From the NCBI GenBank assembly GCA_046304235.1, contig JBKCEW010000061.1, positions 1 to 64,000 on the forward strand: a DNA stretch of 64,000 bases, written 5' to 3'. This DNA is from CANHVK01 sp046304235. GTDB taxonomy: Bacteria > Bacteroidota > Bacteroidia > Flavobacteriales_D > Crocinitomicaceae. The notes under the pieces are model-generated. The model worked only from the letters and a program-made list of their open reading frames with translations, ran no database searches and had not been told where the DNA came from. Shown here piece by piece: positions 35,576-43,971 of this stretch; within the stretch, counting starts at the first letter, position 1; every line of letters starts with the position of its first letter. A program made the position numbers and the translations under genes.

Positions 35576-36658
35576 TTAAAACCGCTCTATCACCTCCCCA
35601 CTTGTCAATTGATACGTTTTAAAACAATTGGCTGTTAAACACGAATGCACAGGAAGAATATATAAAACATCACCTACTTTGTAATTTGAAATTATTTCAT
35701 CTGATACAGAAATAATTCCATGTTCTTGCGACAAACTTTTTACGTAAATTCCATCGATGATTTCTCCCCAACCATCGGTTGTTTGTTTTACAATTCTACC
35801 GTAGATAGTACCTAAGATTGGATCAACAAAAGCATCTTTTGCAAAGTGAACTCCACCTCCGTGCATAATCATTTCATTTTTATCCTCGTGAATTGCCACA
35901 ACAGGACAAGCCATAGCGATTGCAATCTCTTCATTTGTATTTGATCCTATTGAAGCTTGTTGAATATCGTAAAACACGAAATTTCCTGGTCTAATTTCAT
36001 CTACCATTGAAAAATCTTCTACCACGCTGCATGTTGGTGTATCACCTACCGAAATAATCAGATTTGGGTAATCCGCTTTATACTTTTCTTTAAATGGTAA
36101 AATGATTGAAATACTTTCTTTGTGAGTAGCTTCAATTTCCTCGTAACTAGAAGATTTATAACTATGACCAGCATGACCTAAAAATCCAAGGAAATTTAAT
36201 TTATCACTTGCTATAGTTTTAGCAAGAATGGCATCAATTAATTCAAAATTATCCGGTTGAACACCTGTTCGCTTATACCCTACGTCGATTTTAATAAAGA
36301 AACCAATTGAATGAGTAAGGTTTTTTATTAGAAAATCAACAGCCTCCAAGTTCACAATCACCACATTCAACTGTATTTTAGAAGCCAAATCATTGATGGT
36401 ATCAATTTCCAAAAAATTCACTGGAAAAGCCACTGTAATGTCATTCCATTCAGGAGCGAAATAGTTGGCCATATCCAACGAAGAAACGGTAATCTTGTTC
36501 ACTCCCGCATCCTTAAACCAACGTCCGATTGCTAATGATTGATGTGTTTTAAAATGTGCTCTAAATTCAACATTGTTTCGCTTTGCTTTATCCGCAATTT
36601 TTTGAATGTTCGCACGACATTTTTTTTCATCAACAAGGAAAGTAGGTTTTGTGATCAT
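35576..36658 (-). CDS. D-threonine aldolase / D-serine dehydratase-like PLP enzyme (DSD1 family)
   Basis: A 360-residue fold-type III PLP protein with an N-terminal alanine-racemase-like barrel and a C-terminal beta domain. The PLP lysine is K37 (RAHFKTHQS). GHAGHSY and GDTPTCS are phosphate/PLP-binding segments. The C-terminal H338xC340 (PVHSC) matches the metal-ligand pair of eukaryotic-type D-serine dehydratase, so a metal-dependent D-threonine aldolase or D-serine dehydratase is likely; sequence alone does not decide. It lies downstream of the ATP synthase operon behind a terminator. Confidence 0.87.
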   Translation of the reverse strand: MITKPTFLVDEKKCRANIQKIADKAKRNNVEFRAHFKTHQSLAIGRWFKDAGVNKITVSSLDMANYFAPEWNDITVAFPVNFLEIDTINDLASKIQLNVVIVNLEAVDFLIKNLTHSIGFFIKIDVGYKRTGVQPDNFELIDAILAKTIASDKLNFLGFLGHAGHSYKSSSYEEIEATHKESISIILPFKEKYKADYPNLIISVGDTPTCSVVEDFSMVDEIRPGNFVFYDIQQASIGSNTNEEIAIAMACPVVAIHEDKNEMIMHGGGVHFAKDAFVDPILGTIYGRIVKQTTDGWGEIIDGIYVKSLSQEHGIISVSDEIISNYKVGDVLYILPVHSCLTANCFKTYQLTSGEVIERF

Positions 36659-36700
36659 GAAAATTGAGAATTATAAATTATGAATTAAAATTGATACAAA

Positions 36701-36728
36701 AAATGGCTACCGTTTCGGATAGCCATTT
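36701..36728 (-). terminator. terminator of the ATP synthase operon
   Basis: AAATGGCTACCG (36701-36712) pairs with CGG-A-TAGCCATTT (36716-36728) with a single bulge and a 3-base loop. On the minus strand it is followed by a T-run. It begins 20 bases after the atpG stop. Confidence 0.85.
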
Positions 36729-36747
36729 AAATAAAATGTATTTACTT

Positions 36748-37623
36748 TTAGTTACCTTTTAACGCTTCAGCACCACCAACGATTTCTAAGATTTCGTTTG
36801 TAATTGCAGCTTGACGTGCTTTGTTGTAACTTAATGTTAATGTTCTTTTCAATTCTTTCGCGTTGTCTGTTGCTTTGTGCATTGCAGTCATACGCGCACC
36901 GTGTTCAGAAGCATGAGAATCTAAAAGTGCTTTGAAGAATTGAGTTTTCAACGATTTTGGAATTAAATCCTCGATGATTTCCGTTTTGCTTGGTTCGAAA
37001 ATGTATTCCACATTTGTAGAAGAAGCTTCGTTTGTAATTGGAGCAATCGGCAGTAATTGTTCCGCTTTTACATCCTGAACACTTGCGTTAACAAATGAGT
37101 TATATACAACCACTACTTTGTCAAATTTCTTTTGCAAGAAAAGATTAGTAACATTTTCAGCGATTTCTGCTGCGTTAGCGAAAGTTAAATTAGAGAAGAT
37201 ATCCTCACTACCAACTTCTTTGTTATCGATACGGATATCGCTTCTTCTAAACGCATCAGTTACTTTCTTACCAAAACAAATGATATTTACATTAGCGTTT
37301 GCGTAAGTTTTATTCACCAACTCATTTACTTTCTTAATGACGTTGTTGTTAAATCCTCCACATAAACCTCTGTTGGAAGAAATAGCTAACACAAGAATAT
37401 TGCTTTCTTGTCTGATTTCTGAGTATGGATTTTCAGAGATATCAGTCGTAGCACTCAAATTACCTAAAAGTTCTTGCAATTTATTTGAATACGGTCTCAT
37501 TTGCGTAATTGCATCTTGAGCCTTTTTCAATTTAGCAGCAGAAACCATCTTCATAGCAGAAGTAATCTGCATCGTTGAAGAGATAGAGGTAATTCGGTTT
37601 TTAATTTCTTTTAAGTTTGCCAT
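36748..37623 (-). CDS. atpG: F1F0 ATP synthase gamma subunit
   Basis: Central rotor shaft of F1, 291 residues. Both ends show the conserved helices: NLKEIKNRITSISSTMQITSAMKMVSAAKL at the start and TDNAKELKRTLTLSYNKARQAAITNEILEIVGGAEAL at the end. It is the last gene of this ATP synthase cluster; atpD (beta) and atpC (epsilon) do not follow. Confidence 0.96.
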   Translation of the reverse strand: MANLKEIKNRITSISSTMQITSAMKMVSAAKLKKAQDAITQMRPYSNKLQELLGNLSATTDISENPYSEIRQESNILVLAISSNRGLCGGFNNNVIKKVNELVNKTYANANVNIICFGKKVTDAFRRSDIRIDNKEVGSEDIFSNLTFANAAEIAENVTNLFLQKKFDKVVVVYNSFVNASVQDVKAEQLLPIAPITNEASSTNVEYIFEPSKTEIIEDLIPKSLKTQFFKALLDSHASEHGARMTAMHKATDNAKELKRTLTLSYNKARQAAITNEILEIVGGAEALKGN

Positions 37624-37636
37624 AACTTTAGTTCAA

Positions 37637-37662
37637 AGAGGGTATTTTTTCAAACACCCTCT
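37637..37662 (-). terminator. weak hairpin between atpA and atpG
   Basis: AGAGGGT/ACCCTCT (37637-37643 with 37656-37662), 7-bp stem and 12-base loop, in the 53-base gap between atpA and atpG. It lacks a long T-run, so it may be an RNA-stability element and not a terminator. Confidence 0.35.
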
Positions 37663-37676
37663 AGATTATAAACTTA

Positions 37677-39251
37677 TTAATATTTTGAAGCGATTTCTTT
37701 AGCAACTTTAGATAATACATCTGTTGCTTCGTCTGTGTATTTACCTGCTTTTAAAGAAAGTAATACATCAGCGTGTTTAGCCTCTAAGTAGTTTAAGTAT
37801 TCTTTTTCGAACTCTTTCACTTTATTTACAGGTACTTTTTGAATCAATCCTTTCGTACCAACGTAAATAATAGCAATTTGCTTCTCTACTGGGTAAGGGT
37901 CACCATCTTGTTGTTTCAAGATTTCAACGTTACGAGCACCTTTATCCAATACATATTTAGTAGCAGCATCTAAGTCAGAACCAAATTTAGCGAAAGCTTC
38001 TAACTCACGGTATTGAGCTTGGTCTAATTTCAATGTACCAGCTACTTTTTTCATTGACTTAATTTGAGCATTACCACCTACACGAGATACAGAGATACCA
38101 ACGTTAATTGCAGGACGGATACCAGCGTTAAATAAGTCACTTTCCAAGAATATCTGACCATCAGTAATCGAAATTACGTTTGTTGGGATATAAGCAGAAA
38201 CGTCACCACCTTGAGTTTCGATGATTGGAAGAGCTGTCAAAGAGCCTCCTCCTTTCACTTTACCTTTTAAACTTTCAGGTAAATCGTTCATGTTAGCAGC
38301 GATTTCATCATCATTGATGATTTTAGCAGCTCTTTCTAATAAACGAGAGTGTAAGTAGAATACGTCACCTGGGTAAGCCTCACGACCTGGAGGACGACGT
38401 AATAATAAAGAAACCTCACGGTAAGCTACCGCTTGTTTAGATAAATCATCATAAATAATTAATGCAGGTCTTCCTGTATCACGGAAATACTCACCAATCG
38501 CAGCACCAGTCATTGGAGCATAGAACTGCATTGGAGCAGATTCTGAAGCATTTGCAGCAACAACAACTGTATAAGCCATTGCACCAGCTTCTTCTAATTT
38601 TTTAACGATACCTGCAACAGTAGACCCTTTTTGACCTACAGCAACGTAGATACAGAAAACAGGCTCTCCTCTATCGAAGAATTCTTTTTGATTAATAATT
38701 GTATCAATAGCAACAGTAGTTTTACCAGTTTGACGGTCACCAATGATTAACTCACGTTGTCCACGTCCTACAGGAATCATCGCATCGATTGATTTGATAC
38801 CAGTTTGTAACGGTTCAGTTACTGGTTGACGGAAAATAACCCCAGGAGCTTTACGCTCGATAGGCATTTCAAACAATTCACCAGAGAATTCACCTTTACC
38901 ATCGATTGGGTTACCAAGTGTGTCAACAACGCGACCTACCATTCCTTCACCTACTTTTACAGAAGCAATTTTACCTAATCTTTTTACCGTATCACCTTCT
39001 TTTACTAATGAAGATTTTCCAAGTAATACAGCACCAACGTTATCTTCTTCTAAGTTTAGTGCGATTCCTTGTAAACCACCATCGAATTCAATTAATTCAC
39101 CGTATTGAACTCCATCAAGTCCATAAATACGTGCAATACCGTCACCAATTTGTAGTACGGTACCTACTTCCTGAAGCTCCGCTTCTGTACGGAAGCCAGA
39201 AAGTTGTTCTCTTAAAATTGCAGAAACTTCTGCTGGTTTTACATCTGCCAT
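37677..39251 (-). CDS. atpA: F1F0 ATP synthase alpha subunit
   Basis: A 524-residue non-catalytic nucleotide-binding subunit of F1. The P-loop GDRQTGKTT and the domain-typical ALIIYDDLSKQAVAYR and RPPGREAYPGDVFYLHSRLLERAA are present. Start at MADVKPAEVSAIL with 36 bases to the delta gene upstream. Confidence 0.97.
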   Translation of the reverse strand: MADVKPAEVSAILREQLSGFRTEAELQEVGTVLQIGDGIARIYGLDGVQYGELIEFDGGLQGIALNLEEDNVGAVLLGKSSLVKEGDTVKRLGKIASVKVGEGMVGRVVDTLGNPIDGKGEFSGELFEMPIERKAPGVIFRQPVTEPLQTGIKSIDAMIPVGRGQRELIIGDRQTGKTTVAIDTIINQKEFFDRGEPVFCIYVAVGQKGSTVAGIVKKLEEAGAMAYTVVVAANASESAPMQFYAPMTGAAIGEYFRDTGRPALIIYDDLSKQAVAYREVSLLLRRPPGREAYPGDVFYLHSRLLERAAKIINDDEIAANMNDLPESLKGKVKGGGSLTALPIIETQGGDVSAYIPTNVISITDGQIFLESDLFNAGIRPAINVGISVSRVGGNAQIKSMKKVAGTLKLDQAQYRELEAFAKFGSDLDAATKYVLDKGARNVEILKQQDGDPYPVEKQIAIIYVGTKGLIQKVPVNKVKEFEKEYLNYLEAKHADVLLSLKAGKYTDEATDVLSKVAKEIASKY

Positions 39252-39287
39252 ATGTGTTTCATTTTACGCCTTGAAAGGCAAATCAAA

Positions 39288-39821
39288 CTATCGTTTTAAA
39301 CGTTGTTTTAAATTTTTCAATTGATTAGCTACAGAAGCATCTACTTGAGTGTTTCCGATTTTAACTACAAAACCACCTAAGATTTCTTCATCAATTTTCT
39401 CAGTCAATTCGATTTCTCCTTTCACTGCTGGTTTCACTTTCGCTAAAATAGCAGCCACAGTTGCTTCGTCTAATTTTTTAGAAGAAACCAATGTTACAGG
39501 AACAATTCCTTTGTGAGCTTTTAATTGATCTTGAAAAGAAGCAGCAATTTCAACTAAGATATTCTCTCTACCGTTTTTCGTAATCAATGCTACGAAAGCT
39601 AGAGACAACTCATCGAAATAATCGAAGATTTGGTTGAAAATAGAAACCTTCTTATCTGCTTGAATCAACGGACTAGACAAGAATAATTGAAAGTCACGTG
39701 TTTCATCGTTAGCAGCAACAACTGCGTTCATATCATTAGAAATTGCTTCAAGCTTATTTTGCTCAATAGCTAATTCTAATAATGCTTTTGCGTATCTAAC
39801 TGCTGATTTAGTACTTTTCAT
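39288..39821 (-). CDS. atpH: F1F0 ATP synthase delta subunit
   Basis: The 177-residue peripheral-stalk subunit that joins F1 to subunit b. It has the N-terminal RYAKALLELAIE helix and the C-terminal IGNTQVDASVANQLKNLKQ segment, both family-typical. It lies 8 bases after atpF. Confidence 0.94.
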   Translation of the reverse strand: MKSTKSAVRYAKALLELAIEQNKLEAISNDMNAVVAANDETRDFQLFLSSPLIQADKKVSIFNQIFDYFDELSLAFVALITKNGRENILVEIAASFQDQLKAHKGIVPVTLVSSKKLDEATVAAILAKVKPAVKGEIELTEKIDEEILGGFVVKIGNTQVDASVANQLKNLKQRLKR

Positions 39822-39829
39822 TGCGAAAA

Positions 39830-40330
39830 TTAATTCAAGTTAATATCTTCAGCTAACTTAGTTGCTAATGCTTTTTGTTTGTCGTCAGAGGCCAATTCAG
39901 TACGAACGATTTTTTCAGCGATTTCAATAGACAAAGAAGCTACGTGTAATTTCAATTCAGAAATTGCAGCAGATTTCTCTAATTCAATTGCATGATGAGC
40001 AGCAGCTAGTACTTTTTCAGCTTCAACTTTAGCATTATTTTTAGCGTCCTCAATCATTTTGTTCGCTGTTTCTTTCGCATCTTTCACGATAGCATCTCTT
40101 TCAGCTCTTGCTTCTTTCAATAAGTTATCGTTTGCAGCTTTCAACTCAGAAATCTCTTTGCGAGCATTTTCAGCCATATTGATTGCATTTTCAATTCCTT
40201 CTTCACGCTCTTGTAACGCATTCAAAATTGGTTTCCATGCAAATTTTCTCATTAATAAAATCAATACTAACAAGATTACTGATTGCATCACAAATAACCC
40301 TGGAGAAAAGTCGTTTAATAATTGTTCCAT
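39830..40330 (-). CDS. atpF: F1F0 ATP synthase b subunit
   Basis: A 166-residue peripheral-stalk subunit with one N-terminal membrane helix (LFVMQSVILLVLILLMRKFAW, about 12-32), the conserved FAWKPILNAL, then a long charged coiled coil. A terminator-like hairpin separates it from atpE upstream. Confidence 0.95.
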   Translation of the reverse strand: MEQLLNDFSPGLFVMQSVILLVLILLMRKFAWKPILNALQEREEGIENAINMAENARKEISELKAANDNLLKEARAERDAIVKDAKETANKMIEDAKNNAKVEAEKVLAAAHHAIELEKSAAISELKLHVASLSIEIAEKIVRTELASDDKQKALATKLAEDINLN

Positions 40331-40373
40331 TGTATTTTATTTATTCTTTGTTTTGTTTTTTGTTTTTTTAAAA

Positions 40374-40408
40374 AACATTTTCCACGACCAACCGTCATGG
40401 AAAATGTT
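40374..40408 (-). terminator. strong terminator-like hairpin between atpE and atpF
   Basis: Fifteen-bp stem with one G-U wobble on the transcribed strand (40374-40388 with 40394-40408), 5-base loop, followed on the minus strand by a T-run. It has all marks of an intrinsic terminator although it lies inside the ATP synthase operon, 14 bases after the atpE stop. Confidence 0.75.
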
Positions 40409-40421
40409 AATTTCTCTTGGA

Positions 40422-40610
40422 TTATTTTCCTAAGATCAAAGCACCGAAAGCAAGACCTTCCAATAACGCACCGATGATGATCATCGCTGTTTGGATTTTT
40501 CCTGCAGCCTCTGGTTGACGAGCAATACCTTCCATTGCTTTACCACCAATTTGACCTAAACCGATACCTGCTCCGATTACTACTAATCCCGCACCAATTA
40601 AATTGTACAT
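40422..40610 (-). CDS. atpE: F1F0 ATP synthase c subunit
   Basis: A 62-residue hairpin of two membrane helices that forms the rotor ring. The polar loop is ARQPEA and the ion-carrying glutamate lies in ALLEGLAFG. The residue after it is glycine, not the Ser/Thr of sodium-type rings, and the sodium-site glutamine pattern is incomplete, so proton coupling is inferred. Confidence 0.95.
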   Translation of the reverse strand: MYNLIGAGLVVIGAGIGLGQIGGKAMEGIARQPEAAGKIQTAMIIIGALLEGLAFGALILGK

Positions 40611-40646
40611 AACTTATAGATTATATGTTAAACAAAAAATTACTAA

Positions 40647-41759
40647 TTAATGATGGTCGTGGTCTTCCACAGCCATTCCTATAAACAATGATGATAACAT
40701 TGTGAAGATAAACGCTTGCAAGAACGCTACCAACAACTCTATCACCATAATGAATGATGTTAACAAGAAAGAAACACCTGTAGAACCAACTGGCCCAAAC
40801 ATTGCTTTCATTGTAATCATCAAGGCAATCAAACTCATTAATACGAAGTGACCCGCTGTAATGTTAGCGAACAAACGAATTGTTAATGAAAAAGGTTTTG
40901 TAAACAAACCTAACACCTCGATTGGTGCTAAAATAATTTTCATTGGGACTGGTACGCCTGGCATCCAGAAAATATGTCCCCAATAGGATTTGTTACCACT
41001 GAATTGAACGATAAAAAACGTAAACAATGCCAAACACAACGTTACAGCGATGTTACCAGTCACGTTAAACCCTAGTGGAGTTAAACCTAATAAATTCAAA
41101 ATCCAAATAAAGAAAAACACTGTTAATAAGAACGGCATGAATCTTTTGTATTTTTTCTCACCGATGTTAGGTCTAGCGATTTCATCACGTACATACAACA
41201 CTAAAGGCTCTAACACTCTTCCTAAACCAGTTGGGATTGGACCTTTTTTATAGCTTCTTGCTAAAGAACCGAAGAATAAAATCATCAATAAGCCAGCGAT
41301 TAAAATACCTAAAGCGCTTTTTGTAATAGATAAATCTAACGGTTTATAGTTTGAAGGATGTTCTCCGTGCATGTGAATAGTACCATTTTTATCAGTACCA
41401 TAAATTTTTCCATGGAATAATTTATAATGCTTCCCGTTACTTTCTACAACAGCTTCACCATGGTGAAAATTAGCAGCAGAAAAAACATGTAATCCATTGT
41501 CTAACAAGATTACAGGTAATGAAAATCCAATATGTTTCCCAGTAGAACCATCTGTGTACAACACAAAATCATGAGCATCTTGTAAGTGATGTTTGATATA
41601 ACCAGTAATCTCGTCAGGAGTATTGATTGGTCCTTCAGAACCATGAGATTCCTTTTTGTTGTGACCTGATTTAGCATGTTCATTAGCAAATGTTATTGAG
41701 CTAAAAGCCAAACAAATGAATGTTAAAAGGATTCCGAGTTGCAATGTTACTTTTTTCAT
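40647..41759 (-). CDS. atpB: F1F0 ATP synthase a subunit with long N-terminal extension
   Basis: A 370-residue subunit, about 100 longer than E. coli AtpB. A signal-peptide-like segment (about 1-25) is followed by a histidine-rich region (about 27-135) predicted to lie outside the membrane, then five or so membrane helices from residue 145. The essential arginine of the proton path is R295 in SLTIRLFANITAGHF. The C-terminus also ends in EDHDHH. Extended a subunits occur in Bacteroidota; the role of the histidine-rich part is not known to me. Confidence 0.93.
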   Translation of the reverse strand: MKKVTLQLGILLTFICLAFSSITFANEHAKSGHNKKESHGSEGPINTPDEITGYIKHHLQDAHDFVLYTDGSTGKHIGFSLPVILLDNGLHVFSAANFHHGEAVVESNGKHYKLFHGKIYGTDKNGTIHMHGEHPSNYKPLDLSITKSALGILIAGLLMILFFGSLARSYKKGPIPTGLGRVLEPLVLYVRDEIARPNIGEKKYKRFMPFLLTVFFFIWILNLLGLTPLGFNVTGNIAVTLCLALFTFFIVQFSGNKSYWGHIFWMPGVPVPMKIILAPIEVLGLFTKPFSLTIRLFANITAGHFVLMSLIALMITMKAMFGPVGSTGVSFLLTSFIMVIELLVAFLQAFIFTMLSSLFIGMAVEDHDHH

Positions 41760-41838
41760 ATTTCTGTAATCAGATTATCTATGAGGTACTTAAAATCGAG
41801 TGCAAAAATACATAATAATTTAAAATAAAAAACTTTTT

Positions 41839-42240
41839 TTATTGTTTGTCTGTCTTTTGCATCAGTAGATTTGACACTACCAAGGTTTCTAAAAACAAGA
41901 AAACGAAAAGCGGAATAAGAATAAACATTTTATCAATCAAAAGAATTGTTTTTAACTCCAACATTTTTGAGTAAAAAATCATCATAAAAAGTCCCATCTT
42001 GACAAACATACCCACCAAAAAACCGTGTCCAGCATTATTAGGCATTACTGTAAAAAGTAATTCAATTCCAGTTACAATAATAACAGAAGAAATGCCAAAA
42101 AACACATATAAAGAAACCTCAGTAAATGGTAGATTCCAATCAAATAAAATAGACTGAATAAAGCACATTACTATCGCTACCGCAACAATAATACCATTAA
42201 AAACCAACAATCTTTTTACTAAACTACTTTTTTGCATCAT
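41839..42240 (-). CDS. small membrane protein of the ATP synthase operon
   Basis: A 133-residue protein with about four hydrophobic segments. The start is set at ATG 42240 (MMQKSSLVKR), overlapping the upstream AtpI-like gene by 17 bases; the longer frame to 42300 lies wholly over that gene. Its place between an AtpI-like gene and atpB matches that of a conserved Bacteroidota hypothetical family (possibly DUF6168, uncertain). A role in assembly of the F0 part is plausible by position only. Confidence 0.75.
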   Translation of the reverse strand: MMQKSSLVKRLLVFNGIIVAVAIVMCFIQSILFDWNLPFTEVSLYVFFGISSVIIVTGIELLFTVMPNNAGHGFLVGMFVKMGLFMMIFYSKMLELKTILLIDKMFILIPLFVFLFLETLVVSNLLMQKTDKQ

Positions 42241-42472
42241 CTTCATTAGACATTTTAATAACCTGTCGAATAACCGAATAGGTCGAACCAAAAACGGCAA
42301 ACAAAGTTAATACTTTATCATAGCCAAACGTTTCGCTTGGGTGATTTTTATCTAACCAAGCACCTAACAAATGACATAAGTAGATTGTTAATCCCATTTG
42401 CAATCCAAGCGAAGAAAACTTCAACCAAACATTGGATGATTTAGTTACTTTATTTTGTTGTTTATTTTCCAA
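42224..42472 (-). CDS. AtpI/AtpZ-like F0 assembly protein
   Basis: An 82-residue protein with two membrane helices (GLQMGLTIYLCHLLGAWLD and VLTLFAVFGSTYSVIRQVI) joined by a short loop, at the head of the ATP synthase operon. AtpI/AtpZ proteins help c-ring assembly or carry Mg/Ca. The family is loosely conserved, so the call rests on topology, length and position. Confidence 0.8.
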   Translation of the reverse strand: MENKQQNKVTKSSNVWLKFSSLGLQMGLTIYLCHLLGAWLDKNHPSETFGYDKVLTLFAVFGSTYSVIRQVIKMSNEDDAKK

Positions 42473-42562
42473 GACACAAATTTTTAAACCAATATACGTA
42501 ATTTAAAAGAATATTGACACGAAAGAAAGGAAGAATAATTTCCCTTGTCAAAAAGTATCTCT

Positions 42563-42570
42563 TATATTTG
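42563..42570 (+). promoter_or_regulatory. -7 element of the polyprenyl synthetase gene
   Basis: TATATTTG is an exact TAnnTTTG match; a TTG lies at 42545-42547 with a short 15-base spacer. It ends only 8 bases before the ATG at 42579, which predicts a leaderless or almost leaderless transcript. Confidence 0.5.
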
Positions 42571-42578
42571 TTGCATAT

Positions 42579-43550
42579 ATGATGACTGTGGATGAAATAA
42601 TGCAGCCGATAGAGGCAGAAATGAAGGAATTTGAACTTCACTTCAAATCACATCTACAATCAAAAGTTCCTCTTTTAGATAAGATTACACATTACATCAT
42701 TAAACGTAAAGGAAAACAAATGCGCCCTATGTTTTTGTTTTTAACCGCAAAAATGTTGGGTGAAATCAATACTAAAACTTACCAAGCTGCTACCTTAGTT
42801 GAATTATTACATACAGCAACCTTGGTACATGACGATGTGGTTGATGACGCAAACGAACGGAGAGGATTTTTCTCGATTAATGCCCTTTGGAAAAATAAAA
42901 TTGCCGTTTTAGTGGGAGATTACATGCTTTCACGAATTCTATTATTATCAATTGAAAATAAAAATATACGTGTATTAGAAATAGTAGCAAGAGCGGTAAG
43001 AGAAATGAGTGAAGGAGAATTGTTGCAAATTGAAAAAGCACGCAAATTAGACATTACAGAAGAAGTTTATTTTGAAGTCATTCGTCAAAAAACAGCTTCT
43101 TTGATTGCTACTGTTTGTGAATCTGCTAGTGCCTCTGTAGATCGTGAAGACCAAGCAGCAAATATGCGAAAGTTTGGAGAGTTAGTAGGATTAGCATTTC
43201 AAATCAAGGACGATATTTTTGATTACGGTGATTACGATGATATTGGAAAACCAACAGGTTTAGATATTCGAGAGCGTAAAATGACTTTGCCGTTAATTTA
43301 TGCCTTAAACAATAGCGATAAATCAGTTCGTAAGGAATTGATTTACATTGTTAAAAACAAAAACGAAGATAAAAATTCAGTGAAAAGAGCCATTGAATTA
43401 ATTCATCAATCTGGTGGTATTCAGTACGCTACAAAAAAAATGCACGCATTGAAAGAGGAAGCTTTAGATTTAATAAAAGACATTCCAGAATCAGCCTCGA
43501 AGCAATCATTAATTGGTTTAGTAAATTATTCTATTGAACGTAAAAAATAA
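42579..43550 (+). CDS. trans-polyprenyl diphosphate synthase
   Basis: A 323-residue isoprenoid chain-elongation enzyme. The first aspartate-rich motif is in LVHDDVVDDANERRG (DDxxD) and the second in IKDDIFDYGD. The usual KRKGKQMRPMF substrate-binding segment is present. Chain length cannot be set exactly from sequence; a product for menaquinone side chains (octaprenyl-like) is the usual role in this group. Confidence 0.93.
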   Translation: MMTVDEIMQPIEAEMKEFELHFKSHLQSKVPLLDKITHYIIKRKGKQMRPMFLFLTAKMLGEINTKTYQAATLVELLHTATLVHDDVVDDANERRGFFSINALWKNKIAVLVGDYMLSRILLLSIENKNIRVLEIVARAVREMSEGELLQIEKARKLDITEEVYFEVIRQKTASLIATVCESASASVDREDQAANMRKFGELVGLAFQIKDDIFDYGDYDDIGKPTGLDIRERKMTLPLIYALNNSDKSVRKELIYIVKNKNEDKNSVKRAIELIHQSGGIQYATKKMHALKEEALDLIKDIPESASKQSLIGLVNYSIERKK

Positions 43551-43554
43551 AAGT

Positions 43555-43971
43555 ATGAAATTGATAATTAGTTTGGTACTATTAGTATCTCTAACCTTTT
43601 TTTCATGTTCAAGAAATGAAAAAACGGAAGAAAAAGCAACTGAAAAGTTAGAAAAAATAGAATCTTTAGTAGAAATTAAAAACGGTATTTATACAGAATA
43701 CTATCCCGGAAGAAAACAAATTAAATTCCAAGGCGAACAAGACAATATGGGTAATCGCCAAGGAAAATGGACGTTCTACAGCGAAACAGGGATCGAATTA
43801 AGTTCTACACATTACGAACATGGTAAAAAACACGGTGCATCATTTGCTAAATATCCTAACGGCGCTCTTCATTATATTGGAGAATACGAAAATGATAAAG
43901 AAGTAGGTATTTGGAAAATGTATGATGAAAAAGGAAATCTAGCAACAGAAAAAGACTACAGTAAACCTTAA
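43555..43971 (+). CDS. YwqK/MORN-repeat lipoprotein
   Basis: A 138-residue protein starting at ATG 43555. The signal peptide ends in a lipobox (LTFFSC) that predicts lipid attachment at Cys 18 or so. Three to four MORN-like strands follow (GKWTFYSETG, HGKKHGASFAKYPNGALHY, KEVGIWKMYDEKGN), as in the YwqK family. Function unknown; such repeats bind lipids or proteins in other systems. Its stop overlaps the dnaG start in TAATG, showing translational coupling. Confidence 0.85.
   Translation: MKLIISLVLLVSLTFFSCSRNEKTEEKATEKLEKIESLVEIKNGIYTEYYPGRKQIKFQGEQDNMGNRQGKWTFYSETGIELSSTHYEHGKKHGASFAKYPNGALHYIGEYENDKEVGIWKMYDEKGNLATEKDYSKP

Noticed and set aside
38906..39274. 122-codon frame antisense to atpA
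   Set aside because: Low-complexity shadow of atpA on the opposite strand.
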